From Caballeronia telluris (lineage in GTDB: Bacteria > Pseudomonadota > Gammaproteobacteria > Burkholderiales > Burkholderiaceae), in NCBI RefSeq assembly GCF_001544495.1, contig NZ_FCNZ02000019.1:60159-124158 (forward strand): 64,000 nucleotides of DNA. Reading direction: 5' to 3'. Shown one piece after another: positions 27,150 to 36,249 of this stretch. Each line of letters opens with the position of its first letter. The first letter of the stretch is position 1. The notes beneath the pieces are model-generated. The model did not search any database. It was not told where the DNA came from and saw nothing but the letters and a program-made list of their open reading frames with translations. The position numbers and the translations under genes are program-made.

Positions 27150-28574
27150 ATGGACGTTCAGCGATTCGGCGATGCCTGCCTAAAGCACGTGAGCGATTTG
27201 CCCGGGCCGCCGGGGCTGCCGCTCCTCGGCAATTCGCTCCAGGTTTCGCCGAGCACGATGCACACCGTGCTCGAGCGATGGGCGGTCGAGTACGGTTCGC
27301 CGTATCGCTATCGGCTCGGTCCGATGGTGGTCACGGTCTGGACGCAGGCCGACCTCTTTCAGACCGTCATGCGCGAACGGCCGCATCTGTATCGCCGCTT
27401 TTCGCCGATCGAATCCGTGATGGCCGAAATCGGCGGGAACGGCCTCTTTTCCGCCGAGGGCGCCGCGTGGGAGCCGCAGCGCAGGCTCGTGATGCAGGCG
27501 CTGTCGATTCCGAACATCAAGGCGTTTTATCCCGCGCTCGCCGCGATCACGGAGCGCTTGCAGCGGCGTTTGACACGCGCGGCATCGGAAGGGCGCACGC
27601 TTGAGATGACCGAGGAACTCAAGCGCTACACCGTCGACGTGACGAGCGCGCTCGCATTTGGCGAAGATCCGAACACGCTCGAACAGGAACACGGCGTCAT
27701 CCAGGAGCACCTCGCGCTGATCCTGCCCGAGATCATGCGTCGCGTGAGCGCGCCATTCCCGTACTGGCGATACGTCCGCTTGCCGCGCGACCGCCGCTTC
27801 GATCGCACGATGACCGAAGTGCACCGCTACATCCACGCGATGATCGGACGCGCGCGCGAGCGCATGCAGCAGGCGCCGGGGGACGAACCGCACGATCTGC
27901 TCGAAGCGATGCTCATGGCACGCGATGCGCCCGGCTCGGCCACCACCGACCAGCAGATTGCCGCCAACGTGCTTACGCTGCTCGTGGCCGGCGAGGACAC
28001 CACCGCCAACACGATCAACTGGGCGCTCATGTACCTCAGCGGCGACGCGGCCCTGCAGCAGCGCCTCGCGGACCATGCGCGCGCGGTGCTCGGGGCGTCG
28101 GCGGTCTGTCCGGACTACGGCGCGCTCAAGGGTCTCGATCTCTGCGAGGCCGTCTGTAACGAAGCGAACCGGCTGCGCCCGGTCGCCGCGATCCAGACGT
28201 TCGAGCCGCTCGAGGACGTGTGCCTCGGCGGCGTCGCGATTCCGGCGGGCATGCGGCTCTTTTTTCTCACGCGGCCGGCGATGCTCGATGCGTCGAACTT
28301 CGCCAAGCCGCAGGCGTTCGATCCCGACCGCTGGATGCATCGTCACGACGAATCGCGGGGCGCGCACGAGCCGCGCGCGTTCCTGACGTTCGGCGGCGGC
28401 CCGCGCGTCTGTCCGGGCCGTCATCTTGCGAACGTCGAAATGAGGCTGGTGCTGTCGATGCTGGCCGCGAACTTCGAGATCGCGCTGGCCGTCGATCCCG
28501 CGACGATCAAGGAAGTCTCCGCCTTCACGATGGTGCCGAGCAGGATGCCGATCGACCTCAAACCGCGCGCGTAA
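27150..28574 (+). CDS. Cytochrome P450
   Basis: 474 residues; AGGAAAGGACG lies before ATG 27150. No membrane anchor, so it is a soluble bacterial P450. The I-helix oxygen motif is AGEDTT, the K-helix ExxR is EANR, and the haem loop is FGGGPRVCPGRHLA with Cys421 as ligand. The N-terminal proline-rich hinge DLPGPPGLPLLGN and the K-helix context resemble the CYP4/CYP102-like fatty-acid group more than the short camphor type. That placement is an impression. No ferredoxin or reductase is adjacent, so redox partners lie elsewhere and the substrate is unknown. Confidence 0.93.
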   Translation: MDVQRFGDACLKHVSDLPGPPGLPLLGNSLQVSPSTMHTVLERWAVEYGSPYRYRLGPMVVTVWTQADLFQTVMRERPHLYRRFSPIESVMAEIGGNGLFSAEGAAWEPQRRLVMQALSIPNIKAFYPALAAITERLQRRLTRAASEGRTLEMTEELKRYTVDVTSALAFGEDPNTLEQEHGVIQEHLALILPEIMRRVSAPFPYWRYVRLPRDRRFDRTMTEVHRYIHAMIGRARERMQQAPGDEPHDLLEAMLMARDAPGSATTDQQIAANVLTLLVAGEDTTANTINWALMYLSGDAALQQRLADHARAVLGASAVCPDYGALKGLDLCEAVCNEANRLRPVAAIQTFEPLEDVCLGGVAIPAGMRLFFLTRPAMLDASNFAKPQAFDPDRWMHRHDESRGAHEPRAFLTFGGGPRVCPGRHLANVEMRLVLSMLAANFEIALAVDPATIKEVSAFTMVPSRMPIDLKPRA

Positions 28575-28605
28575 TCGAATATCCGGGAATATTCAGCGCT
28601 CGAGG

Positions 28606-29445
28606 TCAGTCGAAGGTCTGCGCCATCTGCTGCGGCAGCGGCACATGCAGCCACTTTTGCACGATGGCGTTCAGCTCTCCGTTCTTCTTGGCGTCGGTCA
28701 GGATGCCGTTCACGCGCGTCATGAGCTTCGGCTCGCTCTTGTTGAGCCCGACGCGGCACGACGATTCATGGATCACGTACTTGAGCACCGGCTTGTTCGG
28801 CGCGTCGGCGGGCATCAGCGTGGCGAGCTTGGTCGCGACGAAGTCGCCGGTGCCGATGAGCGGCACCTGTCCCGACACGTAGGCGGCGATCATGCCGTTG
28901 TTGTCGTCGTAACGCTTGACGACCGCGGTCGGAGGCACGCTCTTCGTGAGCAGCAGGTCCTGGAACGTGCCGCGCGCCACGCCGACCGTCTTGCCCGCGA
29001 GATCCGCTGGGCCGTTCACCTTGAGGCTCGCCGGGCCGAACACGCTGTTGTTATACGGCGAGTAGGGCTGCGAGAAGTCGATCACCTTGTCGCGCTCGGC
29101 GTCCTTGCCGAGCGTCGAGATCACGAGATCGACCTTCTTCGTTTGCAGATACGGAATGCGGTTCGCGCTCGTGACGGGCACGAGTTCGAGCTTCGCGCCC
29201 ATCTTCTTCGCGAGCAGCGCGGCGACGTCGATGTCGAGCCCTTCGACCTGCATGCTCGGACCGACCGAGCCGAACGGCGCGAAATCCTGCGGGACGGCCA
29301 CGCGCAGCACGCCGCGCTTTTCGATGTCGTCGATGGTGTCGGCGTGCGCCGCCGGCGCGTACGAGAGCGCGCCGAGTGTGCCGAGTGCACTGCACAGGCT
29401 CAACGCAACTGCACTGGATCGCAACGAGAGCTTCGATGGTTTCAT
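28606..29445 (-). CDS. Amino-acid ABC transporter substrate-binding protein
   Basis: 279 residues. A signal peptide (SAVALSLCSALGTLGALSYAPAAHA) is followed by DTIDDIEKRGVLRVAVPQDFAPFG, the usual opening of family 3 receptors. EGLDIDVAALLAKKMGAKLELV, the TLGKDAERDKVIDFSQPY segment and KTVGVARGTFQDLLL are further family blocks. It would deliver a polar amino acid to an inner-membrane permease not encoded here. Its stop faces that of the P450 gene. Confidence 0.9.
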   Translation of the reverse strand: MKPSKLSLRSSAVALSLCSALGTLGALSYAPAAHADTIDDIEKRGVLRVAVPQDFAPFGSVGPSMQVEGLDIDVAALLAKKMGAKLELVPVTSANRIPYLQTKKVDLVISTLGKDAERDKVIDFSQPYSPYNNSVFGPASLKVNGPADLAGKTVGVARGTFQDLLLTKSVPPTAVVKRYDDNNGMIAAYVSGQVPLIGTGDFVATKLATLMPADAPNKPVLKYVIHESSCRVGLNKSEPKLMTRVNGILTDAKKNGELNAIVQKWLHVPLPQQMAQTFD

Positions 29446-29621
29446 GCGTCGTCTGAACGTGAGGGAGGAGAGGATTTGTGTCCGCCGGACGGTCCGGCAG
29501 GCTCCGACTATCTCACGAAACGCGGCGCCGAAAAAAACCGGGCGATGTGCGGGCGCGCGTCGTTAGAATCGGTTCGGGGACGCAGCACGCGGCCTGACAT
29601 CGCACGCAAAGAGGACTCACG

Positions 29622-29975
29622 ATGACCCCGACAGACACATCGGCGATCAGCAGCTGGCACGCGCATGTCTACTTCGATGCCGCAAGCCGCGATGCCGCGT
29701 GGCGGCTTCGCGAAACGATCGAAGCACGCTTTGCGGGCAGGCTCACGATGGGGCGCTTTCACGAGCGGCCGGTCGGCCCGCATCCGATGTGGTCGTATCA
29801 GATGGCGTTCGAGCCCGCGCGCTTCGCAGAGATCGTCGAATGGCTGACGCTCAATCACGGTCTGCTCGATGTTTTCCTGCACCCCAATACCGGCGATGCC
29901 TTGCGCGATCATCGCGATGCCGCGGTGTGGATCGGGCGCTCGCACGAACTCGTGCTGAAGAACCTCGGTCCGTGA
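29622..29975 (+). CDS. DOPA 4,5-dioxygenase family protein
   Basis: 117 residues covering the whole small domain of this family. SWHAHVYFDAASRDAAWRL gives the HxHxYF block, VGPHPMWSYQMAF the second histidine block, and LDVFLHPNTGD the third (HP, H-D..H..A.W). The plant and fungal members open the ring of DOPA; the role of bacterial members is mostly unproved. It ends before a terminator shared with the phasin gene. Confidence 0.9.
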   Translation: MTPTDTSAISSWHAHVYFDAASRDAAWRLRETIEARFAGRLTMGRFHERPVGPHPMWSYQMAFEPARFAEIVEWLTLNHGLLDVFLHPNTGDALRDHRDAAVWIGRSHELVLKNLGP

Positions 29976-29990
29976 ACGGCCGCGCCAAAG

Positions 29991-30020
29991 AAAAAAGCGA
30001 GCCAGGCGGCTCGCTCTTTT
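29991..30020. terminator. Bidirectional rho-independent terminator
   Basis: GCGAGCC / GGCTCGC (29997-30003 and 30008-30014) with a 4-base loop, A run on the left (29991-29996) and T run on the right (30015-30020). It serves the convergent dioxygenase and phasin genes. Confidence 0.88.
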
Positions 30021-30042
30021 CACGACTGGCGACTGCCCGCGC

Positions 30043-30624
30043 TTACTTCTTCGCGCTGGCGGCCTTGCCCGCTGCGACCACTTGCGTCGCACCCTTGCTG
30101 GCTGCTTCGGCGCTGGCGTTCGCATTGGTTTCGGCGGCTTCGACCACTTGCTTCGCGGCCTTCTTGGCGGCCTCGTAAGCCGTGTTCGCCGATTCCGTTG
30201 CCGCGCCGAACGCCGACTTCCACGCCGTCACGACCGCTTCGCTGCCAGCCGGCGCATTCTTCGCGAGGTTTTCGACGTACGACTGCGCGTCGTCCTGCGA
30301 CTTCTTCAGTTGCGCTTCGGCCGCGGACGCGAAGGCGCTGCGCGTTTCGTTCACGACGGCATACACATCGCGCCAGTAAGCCTGCACGCGCTCGACGCTC
30401 GCCTGCGACTGGCCCGTCTGCAACGCGAGGAATTCCTGCGGATCGCGAACCGACAGCGCCTTGCCCACCAGTTCCTGGCTTTCTGCAAGCGACGTATGAA
30501 CGGCCTGCACATTCAGTCCGACCAGCTTTTCAAAACCTTCGAACGTTTTGGCGGCGAGACCGTACAGCGTGTCGAAGCCCGCTTTCTGAGAGGCAACAAT
30601 TTGTTCCGGGGCAAGACTGCTCAT
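30043..30624 (-). CDS. phaP: Phasin family protein (PHA granule-associated)
   Basis: 193 residues. The N-terminal part (SSLAPEQIVASQKAGFDTLYGLAAKTFEGFEKLVGLNVQAV) is the classic Burkholderia/Cupriavidus phasin domain. It continues through QEFLALQTGQSQASVERVQAYWRDVY and ends in an Ala/Lys-rich tail. Phasins coat polyhydroxybutyrate granules and set their size and number. The tail resembles the coiled PhaF-like tails that contact DNA but is short. Preceded by a long AT-rich upstream region. Confidence 0.93.
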   Translation of the reverse strand: MSSLAPEQIVASQKAGFDTLYGLAAKTFEGFEKLVGLNVQAVHTSLAESQELVGKALSVRDPQEFLALQTGQSQASVERVQAYWRDVYAVVNETRSAFASAAEAQLKKSQDDAQSYVENLAKNAPAGSEAVVTAWKSAFGAATESANTAYEAAKKAAKQVVEAAETNANASAEAASKGATQVVAAGKAASAKK

Positions 30625-31154
30625 CTGTGAACTCTCCAGTTAAAAATATCGGCCTATTTGTAGTGTGATCTGCCACGCCGTTTGTTGCGACGCAACGAAG
30701 GAATCAATTCTAGGGATTAATCGATGTGTGTCAACTGCGTTTTTCCCGCTTGACCGGCATCGGGGCAGTTTGATAGGGAACGCCAGAAATGAATGAAGCC
30801 GATTATTAATTAACGGTCGTTCGTCATATTTCCCTTGCTGGACGGTCTTTGGCGCTGATTTCAGGGATTCCCCGGATAGCCATTCGGCGTGCGTCGGCAA
30901 ACCGATAAGAATGCGAGTAAACACCTACCGCCAAAATCGTTAGAAATTATTTTTACAGTTGACAGCTACAGCTCGGATCTCGAAAATTCATGCATTGCAG
31001 CAAGCGCAGAAAGGCACGTAAAAACGCGCAGAAAGTGTAATTAGTAGGATTTAATCTGTGTCACGACGAAGTCATCGTCGGCAGTTAGCATTTCATTGAC
31101 GCTGCAAAACGCAGCGCTCAATGTGAAAAATATAAATCGAGAGACTTGAAGCAC
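30625..31154. other. AT-rich intergenic region upstream of phasin
   Basis: About 530 bp without a convincing gene. It is visibly richer in A/T than its surroundings and carries the phasin promoter. TGC-rich stretches such as tgcattgcagcaagcgcag near 30990 are the kind of sequence bound by PhaR, but this is not a firm match. Confidence 0.4.
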
Positions 31155-31439
31155 ATGGGGCGATATACCCAAACCATTGGACACCTCGAACGCAGTCACG
31201 AGGACAACGCACTCCGGCGCGCCATTGCCGCGCGCCTCGACAGAACCCTTCAGAAGGCCGGCGTCAGTTCCGCGAAAGCGGCGAACTGGCTCGACGTGAG
31301 CGAACACGACGTGCAGTTCTGGCGGCGCGGCATCACGGTTCCACCGCTCGCCGCCTTCACGCGCATCGCGCGCACGCTCGACGTCGACGTGCACTGGCTT
31401 TGTACCGGCCAATCGACAGCATCGCAGGCGGCGCCGTAA
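31155..31439 (+). CDS. XRE-like helix-turn-helix protein
   Basis: 94 residues from ATG 31155. The middle has a lambda-repressor-like fold: LRRAIAARLDRTLQKAGVSSAKAANWLDVSEHDVQFWRRG, then ALARIARTLDVDVHWL-like helix (LAAFTRIARTLDVDVHWLCTG). There is no sensor domain. Transcriptional regulator of unknown targets. It faces the convergent 74-residue gene. Confidence 0.75.
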   Translation: MGRYTQTIGHLERSHEDNALRRAIAARLDRTLQKAGVSSAKAANWLDVSEHDVQFWRRGITVPPLAAFTRIARTLDVDVHWLCTGQSTASQAAP

Positions 31440-31454
31440 CGCCGTAACGTTTCG

Positions 31455-31679
31455 CTAGGACAGCGACGCGAGCACGTTCGACAGCCGTCTCACATGCGCC
31501 TTGAAGGCGTCGCTCGTTTCGCGCTCGCTCGTCGCCAGATGCGACGTTTCGGCGATCGCGGCCTGCTCGTGGAAGTCGCCGACGATGCGGTCGCGCACGT
31601 CCGGCGGCATCGACCGGACGATGGAAACCAACAGGGCTTCTTGCGCGTGCAGCATGCCGAGTATCGAACGCGTGTCCAT
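31455..31679 (-). CDS. Small helical protein, function unknown
   Basis: 74 residues, with GGAG upstream of ATG 31679. Entirely helical in appearance (LGMLHAQEALLVSIVRSMPPDVRDRIVGDF; AFKAHVRRLSNVLASLS). No signal peptide, membrane span or recognised domain. Located 30 bp downstream of the DMT permease on the same strand order, so it may follow it in the same transcript. Confidence 0.6.
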   Translation of the reverse strand: MDTRSILGMLHAQEALLVSIVRSMPPDVRDRIVGDFHEQAAIAETSHLATSERETSDAFKAHVRRLSNVLASLS

Positions 31680-31709
31680 GTGACGCTCCTTCGAGAGAAA
31701 CGCGCGCGG

Positions 31710-32633
31710 CTAGGGCGCCGGCGTGCGTCCGTGCAGCAGCACCGTGCCGATGCCGCTCGCGGCGATCACGGCCATGCCGATCGACATCCAGAGGTCGGGC
31801 GCCTGGCCGAAGAACGCCCAACTGAACAGTGACGCGAACGCGAGCTGCGCATAACCGAACGGCGTCAGCACGGAAAGCGGCGTGCGGCGCAGCGCCTGCA
31901 GCATCAGCAGTTGACCGAGCGTCGCCATCGACGCCATCAGGACGACGAGCGCCCAGCTTCCGATGCGCACTTGCCCGAGCGCGGGCAGCGTCTCGGCCTG
32001 GTCCATCCAGACGAGCACGCACAGCACGATGGTCGCGACCAGCGCGGTCAGGAAGTTCGTCGTGATCGCATCCTCGGTGCGCGACAGATGGCTCGACAAC
32101 ACCTGGAAGCACGCAAAGGTCGTCGCCGCCGCGATCGGAAAAATCACCGTCCAGCTAAACGCGCTGCCGCCCGGCCGCACGACGAGCAGCATGCCGATGA
32201 AACCGAGCACGACCATCGCCCATTTGCTACGCGGCACGTTGTCCTTCAGGAGCGTCGCGGCGAGCAGGGTGGAGATGAGCGGCGCGAGCATCGCGAGCGA
32301 GGTGGTCACCGGCAGCGGAAGATGCCTCAGCCCCGCGAACGTGCAGGCGGAATTCGTGAGCAGCAGGACCGCGCGCAGGCATTGCAGCTTCACGTTCGCC
32401 GTGCGAAAGAGCCCGAAGGCGCCGCGCTTCGTGAGCCACACGCCGAGCACGATCATCTGGAACAGATAGCGCACCCAGAGCAGCGCGAGAAGCGGCACTG
32501 CGACGCCGATCAGCTTCACGGTGGAATCGCTCGCCGCGAACGCCGCCGTGGTCAGAATCATGATGGCGATGCCGGCGCCGGGCCCTTGCGAATCGATGCG
32601 ATATCGCGCGCGGCCTTCTCCTAGTGCTGCCAT
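31710..32633 (-). CDS. EamA/DMT superfamily permease
   Basis: 307 residues from ATG 32633. Ten predicted membrane segments arranged as two EamA repeats, for example GIAIMILTTAAFAASDSTVKLI, LLALLWVRYLFQMIVLGVWL, MVVLGFIGMLLVVRPGG and, in the second half, ALVVLMASMATLGQLLMLQAL. These carriers export or import small metabolites; the substrate is unknown. The upstream part of the open frame (to 32855) is basic and was excluded. Confidence 0.87.
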   Translation of the reverse strand: MAALGEGRARYRIDSQGPGAGIAIMILTTAAFAASDSTVKLIGVAVPLLALLWVRYLFQMIVLGVWLTKRGAFGLFRTANVKLQCLRAVLLLTNSACTFAGLRHLPLPVTTSLAMLAPLISTLLAATLLKDNVPRSKWAMVVLGFIGMLLVVRPGGSAFSWTVIFPIAAATTFACFQVLSSHLSRTEDAITTNFLTALVATIVLCVLVWMDQAETLPALGQVRIGSWALVVLMASMATLGQLLMLQALRRTPLSVLTPFGYAQLAFASLFSWAFFGQAPDLWMSIGMAVIAASGIGTVLLHGRTPAP

Positions 32634-33061
32634 GTCGTGTCCGTCACTCTGCTTTCTCCCCGCGAAGCATCCTGCATGGCGACTACCGATCGCCGGCATG
32701 GACGCGCCCCGCGCGTCCGATTTAACCAAATGGTTCATTTTACGGACGAGCGGCGCATCGTCAACGCGATTCTCCGGTGATCCAGTGCGCGAGGCAAGGC
32801 GCGGCGGGCGGTGGCGCAAAGCGGCATGCGCTCCGGTGTGCCGCAGCGAACACACGCGCGGACCGCAGCGTGAACCCGCGCACCGACGGCCGCTGTCGCG
32901 CGCCGCTATCGTCAGACCAGGGTGGTCGGGATCGGAAGTACATTGACCAGCGCGATTCGCAAGCCGTTGCTATTTCGCGAAGAGGCTTTGCGTTCGGCTA
33001 TTTGCGACCTACACTTAAAGTGATTTCTCAGGATGTCGGACGCTTGTTGCAGGAGGCAGCG
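32634..33061. other. Divergent intergenic region
   Basis: 428 bp between the DMT permease and a small plus-strand gene. No coding frame with a ribosome-binding site, and no clear operator or terminator, was found. Confidence 0.45.
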
Positions 33062-33283
33062 ATGAGAACGAGGACGCGTCAGGTGGTGCGCATGCTGGCG
33101 GACATGAGGCATGCAGCGCATTGCAGGGCATTGCGTGCCGTCGCGACCCACGAGGCGATGCGCCTCGCCGCGGCGGAAGCCGAAGCAGACGCCGGGTCGC
33201 AGGAAAAAACGCACGAGGCGCCGGACACGAGCAGCGACGCGCGCCCGCTCGAAGCCGTCAAGCGCGGCCCCGGCTATCACTGA
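33062..33283 (+). CDS. Small hydrophilic protein, function unknown
   Basis: 73 residues; a strong AGGAGG stands before ATG 33062. The first half is basic (MRTRTRQVVRMLADMRHAAH), the second acidic and polar (EAEADAGSQEKTHEAPDTSS). No domain recognised. The excellent ribosome-binding site is the main support. Confidence 0.5.
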   Translation: MRTRTRQVVRMLADMRHAAHCRALRAVATHEAMRLAAAEAEADAGSQEKTHEAPDTSSDARPLEAVKRGPGYH

Positions 33284-33301
33284 TCGTGCGGGCCACGCCG
33301 G

Positions 33302-33763
33302 TTATCGCGGCGTTCTTGATCCGCCGCGATAGGGCGAGAAGCGCCAGTGGCCCGAGGCGTCCTTCACGGCGATGGCGCCGTGTTCGTGCAGCATTTCGCC
33401 CACCGCGCCGGGCTTGATTTCATCACTCAGGCGGATCACGAGCAGCGTGCGTCCGCGGTATTCCACAGGCGCGGTATCGTCGTTTCCCGGCAGCGGCTCG
33501 GGTAGCCTGGCACTCGCCGCCGTAAAGCGGTTCCGGCCGCCGACCACGCCCTGGTGCTCGCCATGAGCGGCGTATTCCGCTTCATCCTCGCGATGCGCAT
33601 CCGTCGTCGGCAGGCACTCCTCGTCGATCTGCGGCGCGCCTGGCTGTCCCGCGCGATACAGCTGGGCGTCGTCGCGCCTGAGTCCCGCCAGTTGCAACGC
33701 GCGTAAAGCCTCGTGTCCATCCCGATACGATGCAAATACACCCACTATGACCTGATTCATCAT
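33302..33763 (-). CDS. Small protein with general-stress-like N-terminus
   Basis: 153 residues from ATG 33763 (second codon also ATG), with GGGAGG upstream. The start MMNQVIVGVFASYRDGHEALRAL resembles the heat-induced/general stress 17M-like domain, in which a short alpha-beta fold begins with ..VGVF.....A..A...L. The C-terminal half (TLLVIRLSDEIKPGAVGEMLHEHGAIAVKD) contains a repeated beta-alpha-beta segment. Cytoplasmic. Function unknown. Confidence 0.65.
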   Translation of the reverse strand: MMNQVIVGVFASYRDGHEALRALQLAGLRRDDAQLYRAGQPGAPQIDEECLPTTDAHREDEAEYAAHGEHQGVVGGRNRFTAASARLPEPLPGNDDTAPVEYRGRTLLVIRLSDEIKPGAVGEMLHEHGAIAVKDASGHWRFSPYRGGSRTPR

Positions 33764-34025
33764 CGACCTCCCACGTCGATTGCGACGGCGCGGCCGGGCC
33801 TGTCGGTGGCCGGTCCGATACGGCGCGTCGGTGTCTCTTGCGCTCATGCGCCGTCTTTCGTCAGAGGAACGAAAGCAACCGGCATTCCCGAGGGCGGACA
33901 ATCGTCGATGTCGTGGATGTGAGTTGCGGAGCGGGCAAGGGCTGCGCCGGGTTGCGGGGGAGGGCCCGATCACTTAAGCTGCATGAAGACGTCCTCAGCC
34001 CCCATCGCATCGACGCGAGGTTGGA

Positions 34026-34400
34026 ATGACAGCGAAGGCCTGCGCTTATGCACTCTTGCTGCTGACGGCTTCTGCTTCAGCGGCCCCCTGTTATTCCGAT
34101 GGCGACGTCGTCACGCTCGAGGGCACCGCCACGCGCCAGGCCGCGCGCGCCGCCGAAGCCTCGGCCAAATCCGTCTGGGTACTCTCGCTCGCGAGTCCCA
34201 TCTGCGTGAATTCGCCCGGCACCGCGGCAGGCCAGAAGCAGCAAAGCTCGATCGACGTCGTGCAGATCGTCGATACGACGCCTGCCGAGAACTCGCGCAT
34301 TCAACTGACCGGCAAGCTCGTCACCGGAAACGTGAGCGGCTACTACGCGGTGCCGACCGCCATCTGGGTGCTTAAACAGCGCGTGCTGTCAGGGCAATGA
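34026..34400 (+). CDS. Secreted DUF4431-like protein
   Basis: 124 residues. Signal peptide MTAKACAYALLLLTASASAA, then a compact beta-rich domain: PCYSDGDVVTLEGTATRQ, VWVLSLASPICVNSP and IQLTGKLVTGNVSGYYAVPT. This pattern matches the DUF4431 family, small periplasmic proteins of unknown role. Two cysteines could pair. Confidence 0.7.
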   Translation: MTAKACAYALLLLTASASAAPCYSDGDVVTLEGTATRQAARAAEASAKSVWVLSLASPICVNSPGTAAGQKQQSSIDVVQIVDTTPAENSRIQLTGKLVTGNVSGYYAVPTAIWVLKQRVLSGQ

Positions 34401-34574
34401 ATGAGGCGTCCACGACGAAGACCGCTGCAGGCGGCACCACTGCGCGACCACGAACTGCAATGGCTGATGTTCCAGTCCGCGTTCCTCGGCAAACCGAACG
34501 ATCGCATCGAATTGCGGGCCGGTGCAGCGAAACGCTTCACGCGTCGACGACGGGCAGTCTGTCTGATTCGGCAT
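34389..34574 (-). CDS. Possible small protein, function unknown
   Basis: 61 residues with AAGGA before ATG 34574. The sequence (MPNQTDCPSSTREAFRCTGP...FDAIVRFAEERGLEHQPLQF) has the look of a small helical protein. It overlaps the end of the upstream convergent gene by 12 bp. Coding support is modest. Confidence 0.4.
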   Translation of the reverse strand: MPNQTDCPSSTREAFRCTGPQFDAIVRFAEERGLEHQPLQFVVAQWCRLQRSSSWTPHSLP

Positions 34575-34910
34575 GGCGATCCTTTTTCCAGGGCCTTCTG
34601 CACCGTCGACCGATGGCACGCAGTCGCGGTGTGCTTGCACTGGATTAAGCCGCAGCATCGCGGGCGCAACCGGCTGTTAGCGCACACAAAACGATCATAC
34701 GGATGCGGCTGCCCACGGGAACGCGTCGTCTTCGGCGTGACACCGTACGCGGATGCGCCGCGATCAGGGAATAAAACCGATGCCTCGTCCGTTTAATGCA
34801 TGGGCCGGCATTCGCGCATCGCAATCATGCGGAACGGCCCGGCGCGACTACCAACAAGAAACCGAAACCGATGCGCGTGACCGTTGAACGCAAGCGGCGA
34901 GGAGGAGACC
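34575..34910. other. Intergenic region, no gene seen
   Basis: 336 bp between the small minus-strand gene and the GTG-started gene. No supported feature beyond the GAGGAG ribosome-binding site at its right end. Confidence 0.4.
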
Positions 34911-35153
34911 GTGAGTTCGGAAGCGTTTCAGCAGCAGGAACTCGTGCATATCGAACGGATGATCGCGGAACTCGAGCGCATGCCGAGGCGTCGCCGTGGC
35001 GTGGCGGCGCACAGTCCCGTCATGCAGCCCGAATACTGGCGAAAGCGCATCCATGCGCTGATGAAGTCGCCCGATGCAACCGAGACCGTGGTCCGTCACG
35101 CGGCCGCGTTGCTCGCGAAGCTGGCCGAACCGTCCGACCGGCCGCGCGGCTAG
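34911..35153 (+). CDS. Small helical protein, GTG start
   Basis: 80 residues. I start it at the GTG at 34911 because GGCGAGGAGGAG lies immediately before; an ATG 27 bp upstream has no site. Sequence is helical and basic in the centre (IERMIAELERMPRRRRG; AAALLAKLAEPSDRPRG). Its stop codon overlaps that of the convergent protease. Function unknown. Confidence 0.6.
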   Translation: MSSEAFQQQELVHIERMIAELERMPRRRRGVAAHSPVMQPEYWRKRIHALMKSPDATETVVRHAAALLAKLAEPSDRPRG

Positions 35154-36178
35154 GCGTTTTGCTCGACGGGCGTCACGACGAGGTCGAGCTTTTGCGCGCC
35201 GCGCAGCACGGTGATGTTCACCGCGCGGCCGATCCGCGATCCGTCGAGCGCACGCTGCAACGCATCGACGCTGTCGACCGTGAGGCCGTCGATGGCGACG
35301 ATGCGGTCGTCGTTGCGCAGCCCGCCGAGTGCGGCCGGACTGCCTTTGACGAGTTCCATCACGTGCACGCCGCTCGTCGAGTTCAGTTCGAAATAGCGCT
35401 GCACGCGCCGTGAGACCGGCACGGTCGTGCCCGCCACGCCGATGTACGCGCGCCGCACGCGGCCATGCGCGAAGATCTGCATGATGACCCACTTGGCCGT
35501 ATCGATCGCGATGGCGAAGCAGATCGCCTGCGCGCCCTGGATCACCGCCGTGTTCACGCCGATCACCTGGCCGGCGGAATTGATGAGCGGCCCGCCCGAG
35601 TTGCCCGGGTTGAGCGCGGCGTCGGTCTGGATCACGTCGGGAATCATGCGGCCCGAGGTCGAACGCAAAGACCGCCCGAGCGCGGAGACGACGCCCGTCG
35701 TGACCGTCTGCGCGAGCCCGAGCGGATTGCCGACGGCAATCGCGATCTGGCCGACCGAAAGCCGCGACGAATCGCCGAGTTCCACATGCGGCAGCGGCTC
35801 CGGCGAGCCGATGCGCAGCACGGCGAGATCGCTGTCGGGGTCTTCGCCGACGAGATCGGCATCGAACGTGGCGCCGTCCGCGAGCGTCACGCGGATATGC
35901 GTCGCGCCGTGCACGACGTGGCTGTTGGTCAGCAGATAGCCGTCCGGCGTGAAGATGAAGCCGGAGCCCGTGCCGCCGCGCGCGCCGCGGCCGTTCGCGT
36001 CGCCGGGCAGGCGTCGTTCGACGGAGATGAAGGCCACCGCCTGCTGCACGCGTGCCAGCGCGCCGATGACCGTGCGGGAGTAGGCGTCGAGGAGTGCGTG
36101 GTCGCCAAGCGCAAGCGGTTCGGCTGCGTCCGGCGCGCCCCGCGACAGATCGTCGATGAAACGGGGACGGCTTCCCAT
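35150..36178 (-). CDS. HtrA/DegP-like serine protease without signal peptide
   Basis: 342 residues from ATG 36178, which has GGAG seven bases upstream. A start at 36253, overlapping the stop of the preceding gene as ATGA, is the alternative. Trypsin-like triad H87 (TNSHVVHG), D117 (DSDLAVLRI) and S194 (GNSGGPLIN) is intact, and one PDZ domain follows (about 245-335: GVHVMELVKGSPAALGGLRNDDRIVAIDG). Typical DegP has a signal peptide and two PDZ domains. Neither start gives a signal peptide, so it appears cytoplasmic. Confidence 0.88.
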   Translation of the reverse strand: MGSRPRFIDDLSRGAPDAAEPLALGDHALLDAYSRTVIGALARVQQAVAFISVERRLPGDANGRGARGGTGSGFIFTPDGYLLTNSHVVHGATHIRVTLADGATFDADLVGEDPDSDLAVLRIGSPEPLPHVELGDSSRLSVGQIAIAVGNPLGLAQTVTTGVVSALGRSLRSTSGRMIPDVIQTDAALNPGNSGGPLINSAGQVIGVNTAVIQGAQAICFAIAIDTAKWVIMQIFAHGRVRRAYIGVAGTTVPVSRRVQRYFELNSTSGVHVMELVKGSPAALGGLRNDDRIVAIDGLTVDSVDALQRALDGSRIGRAVNITVLRGAQKLDLVVTPVEQNA

Positions 36179-36249
36179 GGTGGGGCTCCGGAATAATTGG
36201 ACACCGACATGCGGGGCGGACGAGTTGTTTTCAAGATAGCGGCGACGGT

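Noticed and set aside
30640..30924. 94-codon minus-strand frame in the AT-rich region
   Set aside because: No ribosome-binding site and no domain; lies in the phasin promoter region.
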